DNA of 64,000 bases from Telopea speciosissima. Its lineage: Eukaryota; Streptophyta; Magnoliopsida; Proteales; Proteaceae. Made by a program: the position numbers and the translations under genes. This document shows, one piece after another, positions 12,690 to 24,411 of the stretch (its first letter is position 1; each line of letters begins with the position of its first letter). The notes under the pieces are model-generated. The model worked only from the letters and a program-made list of their open reading frames with translations, was not told the origin of the DNA and did no database searches. Location of the stretch: the NCBI RefSeq assembly GCF_018873765.1, contig NC_057920.1:13095307-13159306 (forward strand). Reading direction: 5' to 3'.

Positions 12690-13162
12690 TTCAATGATTG
12701 TTAACTTTCATGGATGCAATCAACTGAAAAAAAAAAGAAGGGAACCCTAGTTGTTATTCATCCACATAGGTTGCTGCAGAACCTTAAAATCAAATTCGAG
12801 TGTAGACTCGGAAACCAGAAATCGAAAAGGGCTCTTGATGGTTGATTATTGCTTTGATACCATGTAACAGTACAGAGAGTCAACAACCGAGCACCACGGC
12901 AAAGGGGAAAAGCAAAGAGAGGAGAAGAGAAAAGAGGAAGACAATAGAAAGGGAGAAGAATCTACCTAGCAATAGATTCAGTATGAAATCTGTGTTTATT
13001 TATAAGGCCAGAACATAGACCAAAGGGGAAGTCATAATTACAATAGGAACCACTAACTCACTGTGGGGACACCCCCCCCCCCAAAACTGTGAGAGTTATC
13101 TAAAATAAAATAAGAAACACTTTAACACCCCTATTAGGACACTCCCCCTGTTATTGTATACA
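12690..13162 (-). mobile_element. Copia-like LTR plus start of internal region
   Basis: On the minus strand an LTR of about 300 bp (13,162–12,863) begins TGTATACAATAACAGG and ends CTGTTACA. It is followed directly by TGGTATCAAAGC, a Copia-type primer-binding region, then leader-like sequence. No gag or pol follows. It lies immediately 3' of the stop codon of DUF89 copy 2 (13,211), so it may supply that gene's terminator. Confidence 0.5.
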
Positions 13163-13210
13163 TCAAACACCCATATCTTTAACAAATTGGAACAAAAGTA
13201 ATGTTAACAA

Positions 13211-14848
13211 TCAACTTGAAACTTCAGTGTACTTGAAGACACAATCATAGAGCCTTCCACCTAAGAACTGAGCAACCTCTAGGTGCTTCACCTGCAAAAG
13301 AAAATAAAGATAAAAGATTCATCGAAAAGAAGGAAAGGAAAGGGGAAGGGGGGGGGGGGAAGTCAAGAAACAGATAATAAAAAGAAAAAAAAAGATGAAA
13401 TCCATATAACAATGAGAAAACAAATAATATCAAGGTCATCTTATTTTTCGTCTTAATAAAAAAGGATGCCATGTTTGTGCCAGTAAGTAACCATTTTCTA
13501 GAAGTTACACAAGGGAGCAGACAAAGCAAATAATGACTTAAGATTTTAAAAAACAAAGTACCATTCCAATCTTGAGAGAGTCACATTTAAATTTAGCATG
13601 AAGGTTTGTTTCTATCCCACGTCCCTGCATATAGAAGTAAGAATTGCATTACATAACAATTAGGAAATAAACTGATTATAACAATGATTCGAAGTTCAAC
13701 TCATTCCAGCCATGTGCAAAAGCCAAAACATAGGATATGTAAATGAATTGGCACTGGTCCATGATTTAAGGATCACAGCCTTAACTCTTTTTTTTTTTTT
13801 TTTCAACTTATTGATCATTTTCATTGCATTTATACTTCACAAGGACCACAGTATGCACACCCATTGCTTTAAATTTATGAATCATTAACATGTGTCTGAC
13901 CAATTGGAATCATCCAACAGCATTTTTGGCCCTCGGCAGATTCTAATATTGAACCTGCATTCAAAGGACAGATTCCTAGACAACCCAGAAGCTGATATGA
14001 ATTTTATTTTCACTCGATTCAGCTGGATCACTTACCATCCCTTCCAGGACAACCAGGTCCGCGTCTCTTGCCAAGTAAACAAGCTCTTGTGAAACCATAT
14101 TGAGATCAATAACCTGAAGATGATGAGATGGAAAGCAAGAGAGAACAGTTACCATAGGGATTATAGTCAACTAATTACAGTATTGACAACACATGTACGG
14201 ATGAAATCAAGACTTATCATTTAATTAAAATTGATTCTCCATTCCTTACCGGTAAATCATTACCAGAACTGGCAATTAAAAGATTTGAAGTGTCAACACC
14301 CATGAGCTGTCCATTCTCATCCTTCAACTAATATGTTGCACTTGAAATGTCAGCGTAAGTTAAATGTAGGCATATCACATAAATAAAGATAAGAGAATCG
14401 TCCCAATACCTTTGTAATAATCTCTTTGAGTTCCGGGTAGGTTATATCATTGACTGAAGGCAAGGCATTAGCAGCCAAAACAACCTAGCCCAAAACAATT
14501 CTTCTGTCAATTTATGCTAATTGATCAAAATACATTGTCATGACATAATATCAAACCTCAATATAAAGAAAGATGTAACCCATCACCCACCATCCATTGT
14601 TTTCTTTACTATATATATATATATATATATATATGGGAACTAGTTCTCTATCCGGCAGTGTGGCCTACGCCAATACTCCCTTGTGTCTATCTCTCTCCTC
14701 CTCAAAACAAGGGGGCAGAGGTGTCTTTTCATATGGAGAGGAGAGAGATAGACTCATGGGAGTGCTGGCATAGGCCACACTCGACAGAGAACTTTCTCCC
14801 TATATAAATATAGTTGCCAGGTTCACACACCCCCCATCTTCTTCTTCT

Positions 14849-14879
<31 letters not shown>

Positions 14880-16969
14880 CTTTTTTTTGTTTTTGTAGAT
14901 AGATGTTGCCAGGTTCATACTTTGATCTGGTTGGCGTTCAATTGCAGTCAGTGATTCTTAGGTTGGTTAGTGAATTCAAGTATCTAGATTTGAGTCCGCA
15001 TAAATTCACTCAATCATTGATATAGACTCATTTAGTTGGTCAATTAGCTTAGTTTACTAGTTTCATTTTCAAGATTTTTCAACTTGATCCTCAACAAGAA
15101 TCAAGTTGACTGTGAAAGCAAACTTGTGTCCAAACTCCAAAGTATTGGACACCAATTTTGGAGTGTCCTTGAGCAAAGAACAACTTCAACATTATGATGG
15201 ATGAGAAGCATGAATGTTACTGAACCAACTTACATAGATACCATCTCTCTAGATTGAACTAAACTGCTTTCATGTTGAAATTCAAAAAAGAATTTTTTAA
15301 AAAAATTATATTTTAGGCACTGAAAGCGCACCTGTGTACCACGTCGAAGTAACTCTCTGGCAAATGGCAGGATTCCCAAGATGACATCTGCACCAGAATT
15401 ATCAGTAAATATTACAACCTGTCATAAAACCAAACAAGCTGATTAGTGGCCTACAAAGCAGCAATACTTTCTTCTTCCTGTCCACATCACTAAAATACAA
15501 ACCACACAGAGAAGTAAAAGGTTACTAGCCGAGGAAAATAGCAAGGAAGATAGGAGTAACCTTTTTCCAGGACTTCTTACTCCATCTGAGCTTAAATGTG
15601 TCTAAATCATCAATAACCCAAGGTCGAGGCACAAGATTTTGACAAGTAGTCATAAAGGACATTCCATCTTTAGCGAAAAGCTCTGCAAGCTACAAGAAAT
15701 GCAAGCACATGCATGTTAAAATGCAAGAACCATTGGAATCCCAATTCCCAATGTGATGCAAACACTAAGTTTCACAATTATGAAGAAGCTGATATAGGAA
15801 AAGATAGAATTACTAGAAAGATTGAGCAAAATTATGTTCCAGACTATTAAGCATTTTCATATGCATTCATGTTCAACAATTGAACCCAAAACAATTCTTA
15901 GAATGAATTCCAAGAATGCATACCAAACGCTGCCTTATTTTATCTATATGACACTTCTAAACTGGCCAACATTCCGCTCCATACATCATAGCCGGTTGTA
16001 CGACTGTCCTATAGAAACCATTTTGGAAATTTTCACATATTTCAGTGCCCAAAGATGTGACACCATATTCCCATGTTGGAAAGCACCATTTCTTGAAAGA
16101 CCACTAAAAAAAATTTCTGAAACTTGCTGGCACTTCATCTATCTGAACTAATTATATAACCCCATTAGCAATTAAAATTCTGTTGAGGTAATTGTATTGT
16201 TCAAGAAATTGAAATTTTCTTGAAAATATGAGTAGTCAATGCCAAAGAACTTGAGTTTCATTTGTCGGTAGACTTTAACGACAGACCACTTTAAAATCCC
16301 TTACGATACTGCTAGGAAAAAATTCACTATGATAATGATAATGCTAAATTTATAATATCCATGCCGCTAAGTACTAGACATACCTGTGCAGAACCTAGAT
16401 CAAATATGTTCCCTGCTAAAATGCCTCTAACCAAGTTCTCTATACGTTGTCCTTCATCTTCAATCGCATCATTAAGCCGAACTACATCCCCAAATAGTGA
16501 GATAGCTTTACTGTTTTCTTCATCCTGGTACAAGTGAAATTTCAATTCATATAAACATAAACGAGAAATACACACTCAAGAGGAAATGGAAATTGAAGCA
16601 GCTTGCTGCCCAGAGCTCTATCGAGTTATAAAATTGACAATTACCTTGACTTTCTTGAATATATCTCTGTATCCTAATTCTCTGAGCACTTGCTCACGAA
16701 GCCTACAAAGATGCTTCAATTATCCACAAAGAAAATAAAATTCAGTCTCTTTGTCATAAAATAGTCTTACTTCAAAAAAAAAAAATCTCCCAACATGGTA
16801 AATTCCAGTGACATATTCTGGGACTTGGCTTACAATGCTATCAAGGGGTCCACCATGACTTTTGGGATTTTTCTTTAAGTCCTCAAGTATCTCTGTGTAC
16901 CTTCAAACATATTCAAATATCCCAAATAGAATTAGAGAAGTTAATACCCAAACAGCTCAAGAAATGTGT

Positions 16970-17024
<55 letters not shown>

Positions 17025-20000
17025 CAGTAAAATAGGTACTTTCGTATGAAAAGTTAAAATTTCATTCAGTGATAAAAGTACCAAAAAGCATTGCACAATC
17101 ACACAGTCAACTTAGACCAGGTCATTTGGAAAACAACCAATTTCAAAGAAATTTTGCTTCTAGTTTGTTACATCATCCATAAGCCACCACAGTCATAGGT
17201 TTTCTGTAAGACTTAGAGATACAATCATGATCAAGTAGAAAGGACCTTAAATTTTGGTTAATTCTGATTGTGAAACACCTTGATAAGATTGTCACACATA
17301 ACTTTAGCATTATATACAAAGAAAATTGTTGATTTATCAAAAAAAGATGACAAGGAGAAAGAAAAAAAAGGAAACAAAGAAATGGGTATGTCACAGTTTG
17401 AACAGGATCATTTTCAAGAAGCAGAGCTCCAACACCTCTATCATGGTAGAGAAAAATGATAAAAAAAAAAAAAAATGGAGGGAAAGATGGTAGTACCTTT
17501 GAGCGAATATTTCAGCTCTAACATGAGTGTCAGGGACTGTACTGTCACTTTCTGCTCGTTTCCTGTATCAAGACAAACCCAATGAGTTCCATCACATCCC
17601 AGGCAAAATTAATATTCTTTATTGTGAGTGCTTTCATGCTTCCACATGCAGTATAATATCTAAATTAATTAGTATATAGATCCAAATGAATCAAAATGCA
17701 TTTCAACTTCCCCAAAATCTTAATTTTTGAAAACTGTAAAAATGCAAGCAAAATTATGATCCAGCACTTCAGATATTTGTCCAAATGACTGTTCCAGATT
17801 TATGCAACTGGTCTGAGGACATATGCATTAATGTCAGGTAGATATTAGATTACTTCAGCAGGGCCATCACATTATTGCATAGATGGTGAGCAAAAAGAAT
17901 GTCCAAAAGCCTACAATCTTATTACAGTAGAAATCTAATTGTGCTGTGCTAAAGCCTGGTCATCAGGGGTTAGAGTAAGGGAATAAAAGTAGAAATCTAC
18001 CGTTGTCCCTTGATAAATCTTATATCCATCGTAAACCTTGGTTGTCTAACATCATTTTGATATGAGAGTCTCAGTCATTGCAAGGTTTGCAGTTTCAAGA
18101 CATCATCTAAATAATTGTGAAATCTATTATAAATTCAGTATTTTTTTTTTTTTTTTACTTGTTTCATCTAATTGACAAAAAGTTCCCATTTGAGCTTTCA
18201 TTTGGACATCTTGGAAGAAAATCCACACTATTGACCACCTTATTCAGTTGGAGGAAATTCAAAAGCAAGGTTATATTCAATGAAACCCAAGAGTGAATCG
18301 ATTTTGATTTCAGTTACCAATAGAGGATGAAATGCTACAAAAGCAAGAAATGTAACTTCCACAAAACCTCAATAAAAGCAGAAGGAAGAGAAAACCTAGA
18401 AGAAAGAAGTGCTCAGAAATTATCTGAAAACGCAAACCTGAAAGACGGAACCGTATTTAAGTAAAGATTGATCCAATCCAGCTCGATTGGCGTGGGCTTC
18501 CGAGGATTATCAGATGGGAATCTGTAACGAATTGTGGTGAACAGTGAGTGGTGATCAGTAGCAGAAGACTTTGGTAGTTAGGGGCCATGGCTACCTGTGG
18601 CTGTGGATGGGAGAGGGGACTGGGGACGAAGGAAGGAGAGGAGATATTGATGAAGAAGAGGGTCGACGTGGACTAACTCCAATGAGGTGGACCAATGCTT
18701 CTCTTTTAGAGTGGTCATTAGTAAACCTGGCCTACCTGGCAAATGGTGCCTATGGCCACGTTGGAGTTGTGCCAATTTGGAATTTTGGTACATGTCCTCC
18801 AACTTATTTCTCCTTATGTCTCAGTTTTGGCATTATTTGCCCCCGAGTGTGGTTGAGGTCCTTGTACGAGGACGGTCCATGGGACTTGAACACCAACCAT
18901 ATGGAATCCAAAAGGGGCATTGGATTTCATATGGGAAGTGGACTGTCCCTGAGCCAGACTCACATCGAATGTGTGGTCAAGTTCCAAGGACCTTCCTCGT
19001 CATGGTTCGTGATCTTAGTATCGGTTGGATCAGATTTGATTGGGATCGGATCAGCTGATACAGATCGGGATAGCTCAAATTTGGGCAAATATGACACTTT
19101 TATCCCTATTTTCTTATAAAAAAAAACTAATTTTTTTATATTATAATTTTACCCTTGTCCATACAGCTAGATTAGATCAATATTGGGATCGGTCCAAAGG
19201 CTTAGATACATCCTTTTTGCTCACCATCTCTCTCTCTCTCTCTCTCTCTCTAAGGAAGATGTTCGAAGGAACAAACCCACTTAAAGGACGAGTGAAAAAA
19301 ACATAAAAACAGAGATTGGGCTGTGTGCCTGTGTAAGGGTGTCAAACTGGATGATTTCATACCAGTTCCAATCCAAAGGGTCAATCCCAAAATCATCTCA
19401 TTTACTAAACGGTCCCAAAACTAAGATCGGATCCCATTTAATAATAGTACGGTCTGGTAACACCCAAAGTTTTAAATAGTCAAATATGTATAATATAAAC
19501 AAATATACAAATAAAGTTGTAGACATAAAAATAATCAAATATCAATTTTTAAGAATACAAACACTCAAGTAAGTCTAAAATAATTGACAACCCTTAATTT
19601 TTCTTTGTAATTATAATATAACTCTTAGTTGTGGGGGGAATGTTCTCAGCACGGGAGTGTAGGGGCCTTGTGTACGTAGCAGCTAGTGGATGCACATGCT
19701 ATAGTACATTAGGGAGTGGGATTTTCCCATTCATTGGGGGTGGGGCAGTCATTTCGCTCTCATCCCCAATTGTATCTAGGTGTGGCCCTTGTGTCCCATG
19801 CTGGGAACTATTGTGTTTGGATGTGACCCCCACGTCCCATGCAGGGAACTTTCATGCAAAATGTTGCATGGGCATCTCAAAAGCATACTGTTGACCCTAC
19901 CTAATGAATAAGGGATTGAGCTCCTCTCCCACGTGGGACGATGTCCAGTGCACATCATACGGTTGGGGAGGCCTCGATCCACATGCAATTGCACTGGAAT

Positions 20001-21826
20001 GCATGCGCTGGCATGGTCGGAACCCCCCAACCGCATGATGTGTGGTGGACACCGTCCGGAGAGGAGCCAGATCCATGAATAAGTTCCATGATGCATGACA
20101 AGCAATGATATCCTACATCTCACCAGTTTGATGTTAAGTTTTCCAGTGGTCCAGTTATTATTGCACTTTAACAATTTGGGGTGTTTGACTTTCTGACGAC
20201 ATAGATATCGGGATATTTTTAATAGTTTAATTGACTTTATCAAGACTTTCCTAATTTGGTAGGTTGCTACCGATATCAATCTAGATCGGTAAGTATCGGT
20301 CCCGATCGGTCAATTTTATTTTTACTTTTCAGTTAAAATTGAATTTTTTTTTAATGATTTTACCCTTGACCCAATCTCAATACCGGTACCTAGATCTAGA
20401 ATCAATCTCAACCAATACTAATACCATCCAGCTAATCCGATACCGATACCTCAAGGAATAATTTGATTTTTTTATTTTTCCTTAGGCTGTGAATCCATTT
20501 TGATTTCAATACCAATGGGGGAAAAAAAAAATTTAAACGAAATTTTGAAACCGTTCTTCAAAATTCAAATCTAAAATCCTTTGTTTTTTTTTTCTTAAAA
20601 AGATTTGTAACGTTTCAAAACTCAAGAACTCAGGGAAGGATAAATTCCCAGAAGCAACTGAAGATGTCAAACAAGGGATTCCTTAAAAATCCACTGTAAC
20701 TTCCATGAATCACAGAGATAGGAAGAAGCAAAAAAAAAGTTTCACTGAATCACACCATAGAAATAACTATAAGGTAGGAGGGGGGAGGATTAGAGATTGA
20801 AATGCTACAAAAGCAAGAAATATAGCTTCCACAAAACCTCAATCAATGCAGAAGGTCAAGAAAAACCAAAAGAAAAGGCCTTATTCAATTTCATGAGGTG
20901 ATTTTTATTTCTAAAATTATTTGGTTTGATTTTTTGTATTTTATTTCAATGAAATAGAATATGACAATTCTAAAATAGCTGAGGAGTTGATATTTTTTTG
21001 GTAAGAAAGCTGAGGAGTTGATTCAATTTTGAAAAACAGGTGTACCCAGTGGATTTGGGCAGGGGTAAGGCGGACATTGTGCGCAGTACTGTGTTTGGAC
21101 AGCAAGGTGCTATCGGGCAGCTCGACAGTAGAGGATCCAAATCTGTACCTAGTGCACGAGGCTCCCTCCACTACAGACGTACCCAGCTGTTTCAATTTTT
21201 AAATTAAAATTAATTTCAAACTTGCTCTTTAATAAGCATCTGGTTAATTTGATGGGCAAAGTAGTACGTTCATGTTAAAAATAAAACACCACCCTTCTTT
21301 TTCTCCTCATCATGATCTTATATTCTTACCACCATCATGCCCCCACCACCCTGATCATCCCGCCACCTTCACCTCTTCACAATCATAAGCACCACCAAAA
21401 AAATTTTCAATTTCTTGATAAAAAATCTATTTGTTAACTATTTCATGAACTCAATCAAAAAATTGAAATAAAAACCATATCAAATCTGGTGTACTTAGAA
21501 AAAAGAAAATCAGAAATCACCTTAAAAAACACAAACCTGAAAGAAGGAACCGATTTTAAGAAAACATCGATCCAAGTCTCCTCAGTTGGAGTCAGCTTCC
21601 AAAGATTATCAGATGGGAATCTATAAGGAATGGTACAAGCTTTGTAATTCGATCCGTTCGGAGTCATCAACAAAGGAAAGCGAACCAATGCCGGAGCTCT
21701 CTCCAAGATCTTCAAACCCTCACCACCACTTCTATTGAGTGATTTCTTATTAGTTTCAACTCCGTAACTCGATCTGATAGAAGTCATCGACAAAGGAAAT
21801 CGAACCAATGCCGAAGAACTTCCCAT
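13211..21826 (-). CDS. DUF89 damage-control phosphatase, copy 2 (exon 1 model uncertain)
   Basis: Tandem paralogue of copy 1. Exons 2–12 are intact: 17562–17497, 16900–16834, 16713–16645, 16524–16384, 15689–15561, 15418–15332, 14484–14410, 14327–14250, 14113–14036, 13624–13562, 13291–13211. All lie in frame, with consensus splice sites and the same lengths as copy 1. DNSGAD and the GRGIET segment are kept, and the protein ends FKYTEVSS. The nearest exon 1 (18,438–18,536) lacks its first ~25 codons and any in-frame ATG. A full exon 1 with the same donor and phase lies at 21,537–21,826, so I join it to exon 2, predicting about 407 residues and a 3.97-kb first intron. Substitutions include TDNSGAD for ADNSGAD and PLDS for PPDS. 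If the upstream exon is not used, the gene lacks a start and is a pseudogene despite its clean frame. Confidence 0.65.
14635..14800. mobile_element. Foldback element family A in copy 2 intron
   Basis: Inverted arms of about 45 bp. The left contains GTGTGGCCTACGCCAATACT and the right contains its partner AGTGCTGGCATAGGCCACAC. It is flanked by AT dinucleotide sequence. The corresponding intron of copy 1 (around 1030–1045) lacks it, so it inserted after the duplication. Further copies are at 36,958–37,125 and about 48,570–48,745. Confidence 0.7.
14847..14890 (+). repeat. Poly-pyrimidine (T-rich) tract
   Basis: CTTCTTCTTC followed by a T run of about 40, inside a copy 2 intron. Much longer than at the same place in copy 1 (about 1070–1082). 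Confidence 0.6.
15893..16095 (-). mobile_element. Remnant of the same nested LINE and MITE in copy 2
   Basis: The right half of the PIF-like MITE (to 15,934, ending GCTGCC then TTA) is followed by the RTE fragment that in copy 1 lies at 2846–3005. The MITE–LINE junction is identical in both copies. The LINE 3' part and left MITE end are deleted here, so the nest predates the gene duplication. Confidence 0.7.
16974..17024 (+). repeat. (TG)n(AG)n microsatellite
   Basis: About 28 bases of alternating TG followed by about 20 of AG in intron 2 of copy 2. An expanded version of the 3894–3932 repeat. Confidence 0.7.
18438..18536 (-). pseudogene. Truncated exon 1 (exon 1b) of DUF89 copy 2
   Basis: Encodes [16 protein letters not shown] and on to TVPSFR with an intact donor at 18,438/18,437. 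Homology to copy 1 stops abruptly near 18,536. Upstream, the frame meets a TAA after about 15 unrelated codons with no ATG. The ATG at about 18,589 (in CCATGG) is out of frame. It is a decapitated exon, unless it is used internally after an upstream promoter. Confidence 0.7.
18537..20480. other. Insert between the two exon-1 copies; no recognised gene
   Basis: No homology to the DUF89 locus. A plus-strand open frame of 182 codons (18,571–19,119) has no recognised domain and ends in simple GGATCGGATCAG-type sequence. It overlaps an inverted repeat whose arms lie near 18,866–18,895 (ACGAGGACGGTCCATGGGAC) and 18,975–19,006. A CT microsatellite is at 19,228–19,251. The 20,210–20,470 stretch is a degenerate repeat rich in GATACCGATACC. 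Confidence 0.5.
19910..20068. mobile_element. GC-rich foldback element
   Basis: Arms of about 50 bp: GCTCCTCTCCCACGTGGGAC with CATCATACGGTTGGGGAGG on the left, and CCCCCCAACCGCATGATG with GTCCGGAGAGGAGC on the right. No transposase is present; its family is distinct from A–D. Confidence 0.55.
21537..21826 (-). other. Full-length duplicated DUF89 exon 1 (exon 1a)
   Basis: Open from the ATG at 21,826 to the donor TTCAG|GTTTGT at 21,537. It encodes a start like copy 1 ([16 protein letters not shown]) and ends [13 protein letters not shown]. It is 120 bp longer than the copy 1 exon because the segment [17 protein letters not shown] is repeated in altered form as [17 protein letters not shown], keeping frame. 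Sequence like copy 1 intron 1 follows downstream (20,490–20,870) but exon 2 does not, other than copy 2's at 17,562. Upstream 21,840–21,900 matches the copy 1 5' leader. Either it is the working first exon of copy 2 or the stub of a third copy. Confidence 0.7.
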
Positions 21827-22369
21827 GATTACAGGAAAGACCACTCCAAGAAATGAAGAAGAAGAAGAAGAAGAAACTGATACGAGGAAATGAGAGAGGG
21901 GGAGAGGAGTTTAAGTAGTAGAATTGAAGTTGAACCAGTGAGAGCAACGATCTTAGTTAGGAAGAAAGACTTTTACAGTTAAGGAGGTGTTGCCACCTGT
22001 CTCCTATGACTGTGAGATGGAATAATACTACGAAATTATTAATCACAGAAGAGAAGAGAGAGAGAGAAAGAGAGGTGGTTGCGTATGGGGGTTTAGATAC
22101 CGTTGATTTTATCAAGAATTTAGGAGAGAATACAGATTAGTGGACTGGATGCTCTTCAATGAGGAAGTGAACAGGTGCATTTTATGGATGGGTGAACCTG
22201 ATACGCATTCCAATTTCCAAGTTGTCGTATAGGTATTGGATGCGCTGGCGCACTACGAGGTTCTGGTTCCCAAATGAGATGCCATTTCCAGAATAATTTG
22301 AGATTTTGGGACCCACGAGGGATTTATTACTTGAGGCGGCCAAGACTTTAGAACTATTGAGTATTGATG

Positions 22370-22600
22370 TGTGAAACGTCTTAAACCTAACACGATGCAG
22401 AGAATAATGGAAATCGTAAATACAATTACATAATGTGCATCAAGATTTACGTGATTCGATAAGATTGCCTACGTCCACGGTGAGATGAGATCTGTTTCAC
22501 TATCAATGGAGAATAGGGTTACAATTGCTTGTTCCTCACACCTCTCTCAGATTTTTCAATACTGGAAAAGAACTCTCGCTATAGATTTTTAGCGAAAAAC
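22370..22600 (-). mobile_element. LTR-like fragment, reverse orientation
   Basis: Contains GATTGCCTACGTCCACGG followed by GAGATGAGATCTGTTTCACT, a motif block also seen at 34,610–34,665 and, in the other orientation, in the 11,765–12,104 fragment. It is probably the end of a Copia LTR. Sequence to 22,860 shows nothing else recognisable. Confidence 0.4.
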
Positions 22601-23149
22601 CATATACAGAAAATTTACCGAAATACTCACGGAGGCTCCACACAGCAGTCCATCATCAAAAGTCAAGACACCAAAACCTCAACATGATGTGCCTTTCGCT
22701 CTCATAGTTTTGGCTTCGTTTGCCCTTCTCTCACACATCTCATCGTATTTCTTCTCTCCCTACCGGCTAAACATATAACCGCCTAATTGTCTTGTTTGAT
22801 GGGATTTTTGCCATTTCATGGAGGTAAGGGGGTCATTTTCAAGGTGTTGGAGTCATGCGAAGAGTGCAATCGGTTAATGTTCTTAAACCCTTATAATATA
22901 TATGATAATTCAGCTTAAAGCACATAAAATGAGTTTTTTTTTTTTATGAAGTCCATGGGTTATTCCTCGCTCTTTAGTTAATCCGAATTCGAGATTAAGG
23001 TTGAAATGAGCTGAAACAATTGTAATCTTAATTTATTTTTTTATTTTTTTTGGGAGGGAGGGGTTGTTACACTTGGGTTTACAAGCTAATTCCAATCAAT
23101 CAAAGACGGAGACATGGAGTTACTTCATTCTCTAACCTATATAACTTAG

Positions 23150-23340
23150 GGGAAAGAGAACATTACCTACTTGCGTGTGGTGCATGGCTCCTATGCCCAG
23201 ACACAGAGTCGTGTAAAATGACCATCATGTTTCTATGGAAAGGTGGAAATTCTCAAGGACGTGGTGGTTATTTTACACGGCCCTGTATTTGGATTCAAGA
23301 CTGCACGCCACATGAGACCAGGTTGTGTCTTTCTCTCATA
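23150..23340. mobile_element. Foldback element family C
   Basis: Imperfect inverted arms: left AAAGAGAACATTACCTACTT with TATGCCCAGACACAGAG and GTGTAAAATGACCATCATG; right CGTGGTGGTTATTTTACACGG with CATGAGACCAGGTTGTGTCT. A half copy is at 59,808–59,915 (TCATTTCGCACGGCTCTGTG). Confidence 0.5.
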
Positions 23341-23630
23341 ATATATTTATATATATGTAATTATGTATCTAGTTCTTTGTTATGCTAGTGGCCAATTTGC
23401 TTTGGATGGGTCATGGCTCAGTCTAAGCTCACCATATATTGAATTTTTTCCCTTGTATTTTCAGTAAGGGAAAAAGAACCCTACATGGGTGCATGCAATG
23501 TGCTGCCTGCCTGCCCCTACTTCCAACCACAAGGGTGCATGAAATAATCACCACACCCTCGAGATTTTCCATCTCTCCATGGGGTCCAGAGTCCAGACAC
23601 AAGTAATGTTTGACTGTATTTTAACTTTAA

Positions 23631-23773
23631 GGATCGACTTTCCCTCCATCCACGATGAAAACAGGAGGGGATATCAGGAGGGTTTTTGGGAATATACTAA
23701 AACCCTATAGGGGGTTTGTAAACCCTAGGATGGTTGGTAAACCGTCTTCTATGGGTGGAGGGAAACTTAGTCC
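23631..23773. mobile_element. Foldback element family D
   Basis: Ends GACTTTCCCTCCATCCACG and GGGTGGAGGGAAACTTAGTC are inverted repeats about 140 bp apart, with the shared interior GGAATATACTAAAACCC. See 9768–9895 and 61,745–61,896. Confidence 0.6.
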
Positions 23774-23917
23774 TTCTAACTTTTCAAAATATTATTTCCT
23801 GATGATACATGATAGAGTCTAACTGGCATGAACTGATGGACAATAAAACTACCTTAGGTTTGGTATCTTTAAATACAAATCTCTCCTTTCTTCATTGACG
23901 TCATCAACAAAATTTCG

Positions 23918-24020
23918 TTTTTTTTTTTTTGAATTGAGTGGAAAGAGAATTTATTCAAAAGGAGGCATGTGGGTAGGCGATGAAACCAAAAGAGTGGATG
24001 TAGGCCAAGCTATCGAATAC
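23918..24020 (-). mobile_element. Poly(A)-ended retroposon tail (reverse)
   Basis: A T run followed by a stretch with AATTTATTC, which on the minus strand is an A-rich end with a possible polyadenylation signal followed by poly(A). Similar short tails begin at 29,917, 47,464 and 53,252. L1-type origin is a guess. Confidence 0.3.
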
Positions 24021-24411
24021 TTACAGGTTTTACCAAAAAACAAATCGAATACTTTCAGGTATCAATAACATTGTAGATGACACTTGGCATGTAATGGAAA
24101 GAGCAAGTAGGTATCAAAAGAAATACTATTAATCATCTGATGTCATCAATAATTGAGGTAATTTGCCATAATTAAAAATTCAATAATTGAGGTTAACAAC
24201 AAAAGTTAAATGATAAACAAACTATGAAATGATTAAAAAGAATGGTTGCAAGGACAAGTTAACAAAGACTCTCTTAGTCTCTCCTCTTTATATATGTCAT
24301 GTGAAGAGACACAAAAAAATAATGGATGTTGATACTATAATGTATTTGGTATTATGTCTAGGGTCCCATTAAGTAGATTCCTCTTGTGGATATAAAATTA
24401 AAAGTTGGAAT

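Noticed and set aside
18438..18589. ATG near 18,589 as the start of DUF89 copy 2
   Set aside because: It is out of frame with [10 protein letters not shown], and the correct frame has a TAA upstream with no ATG in between.
18571..19119. 182-codon plus-strand open frame as a gene
   Set aside because: No domain recognised, no splice or promoter context, and it ends in simple repeats and overlaps an inverted repeat. Kept only as part of the insert description.
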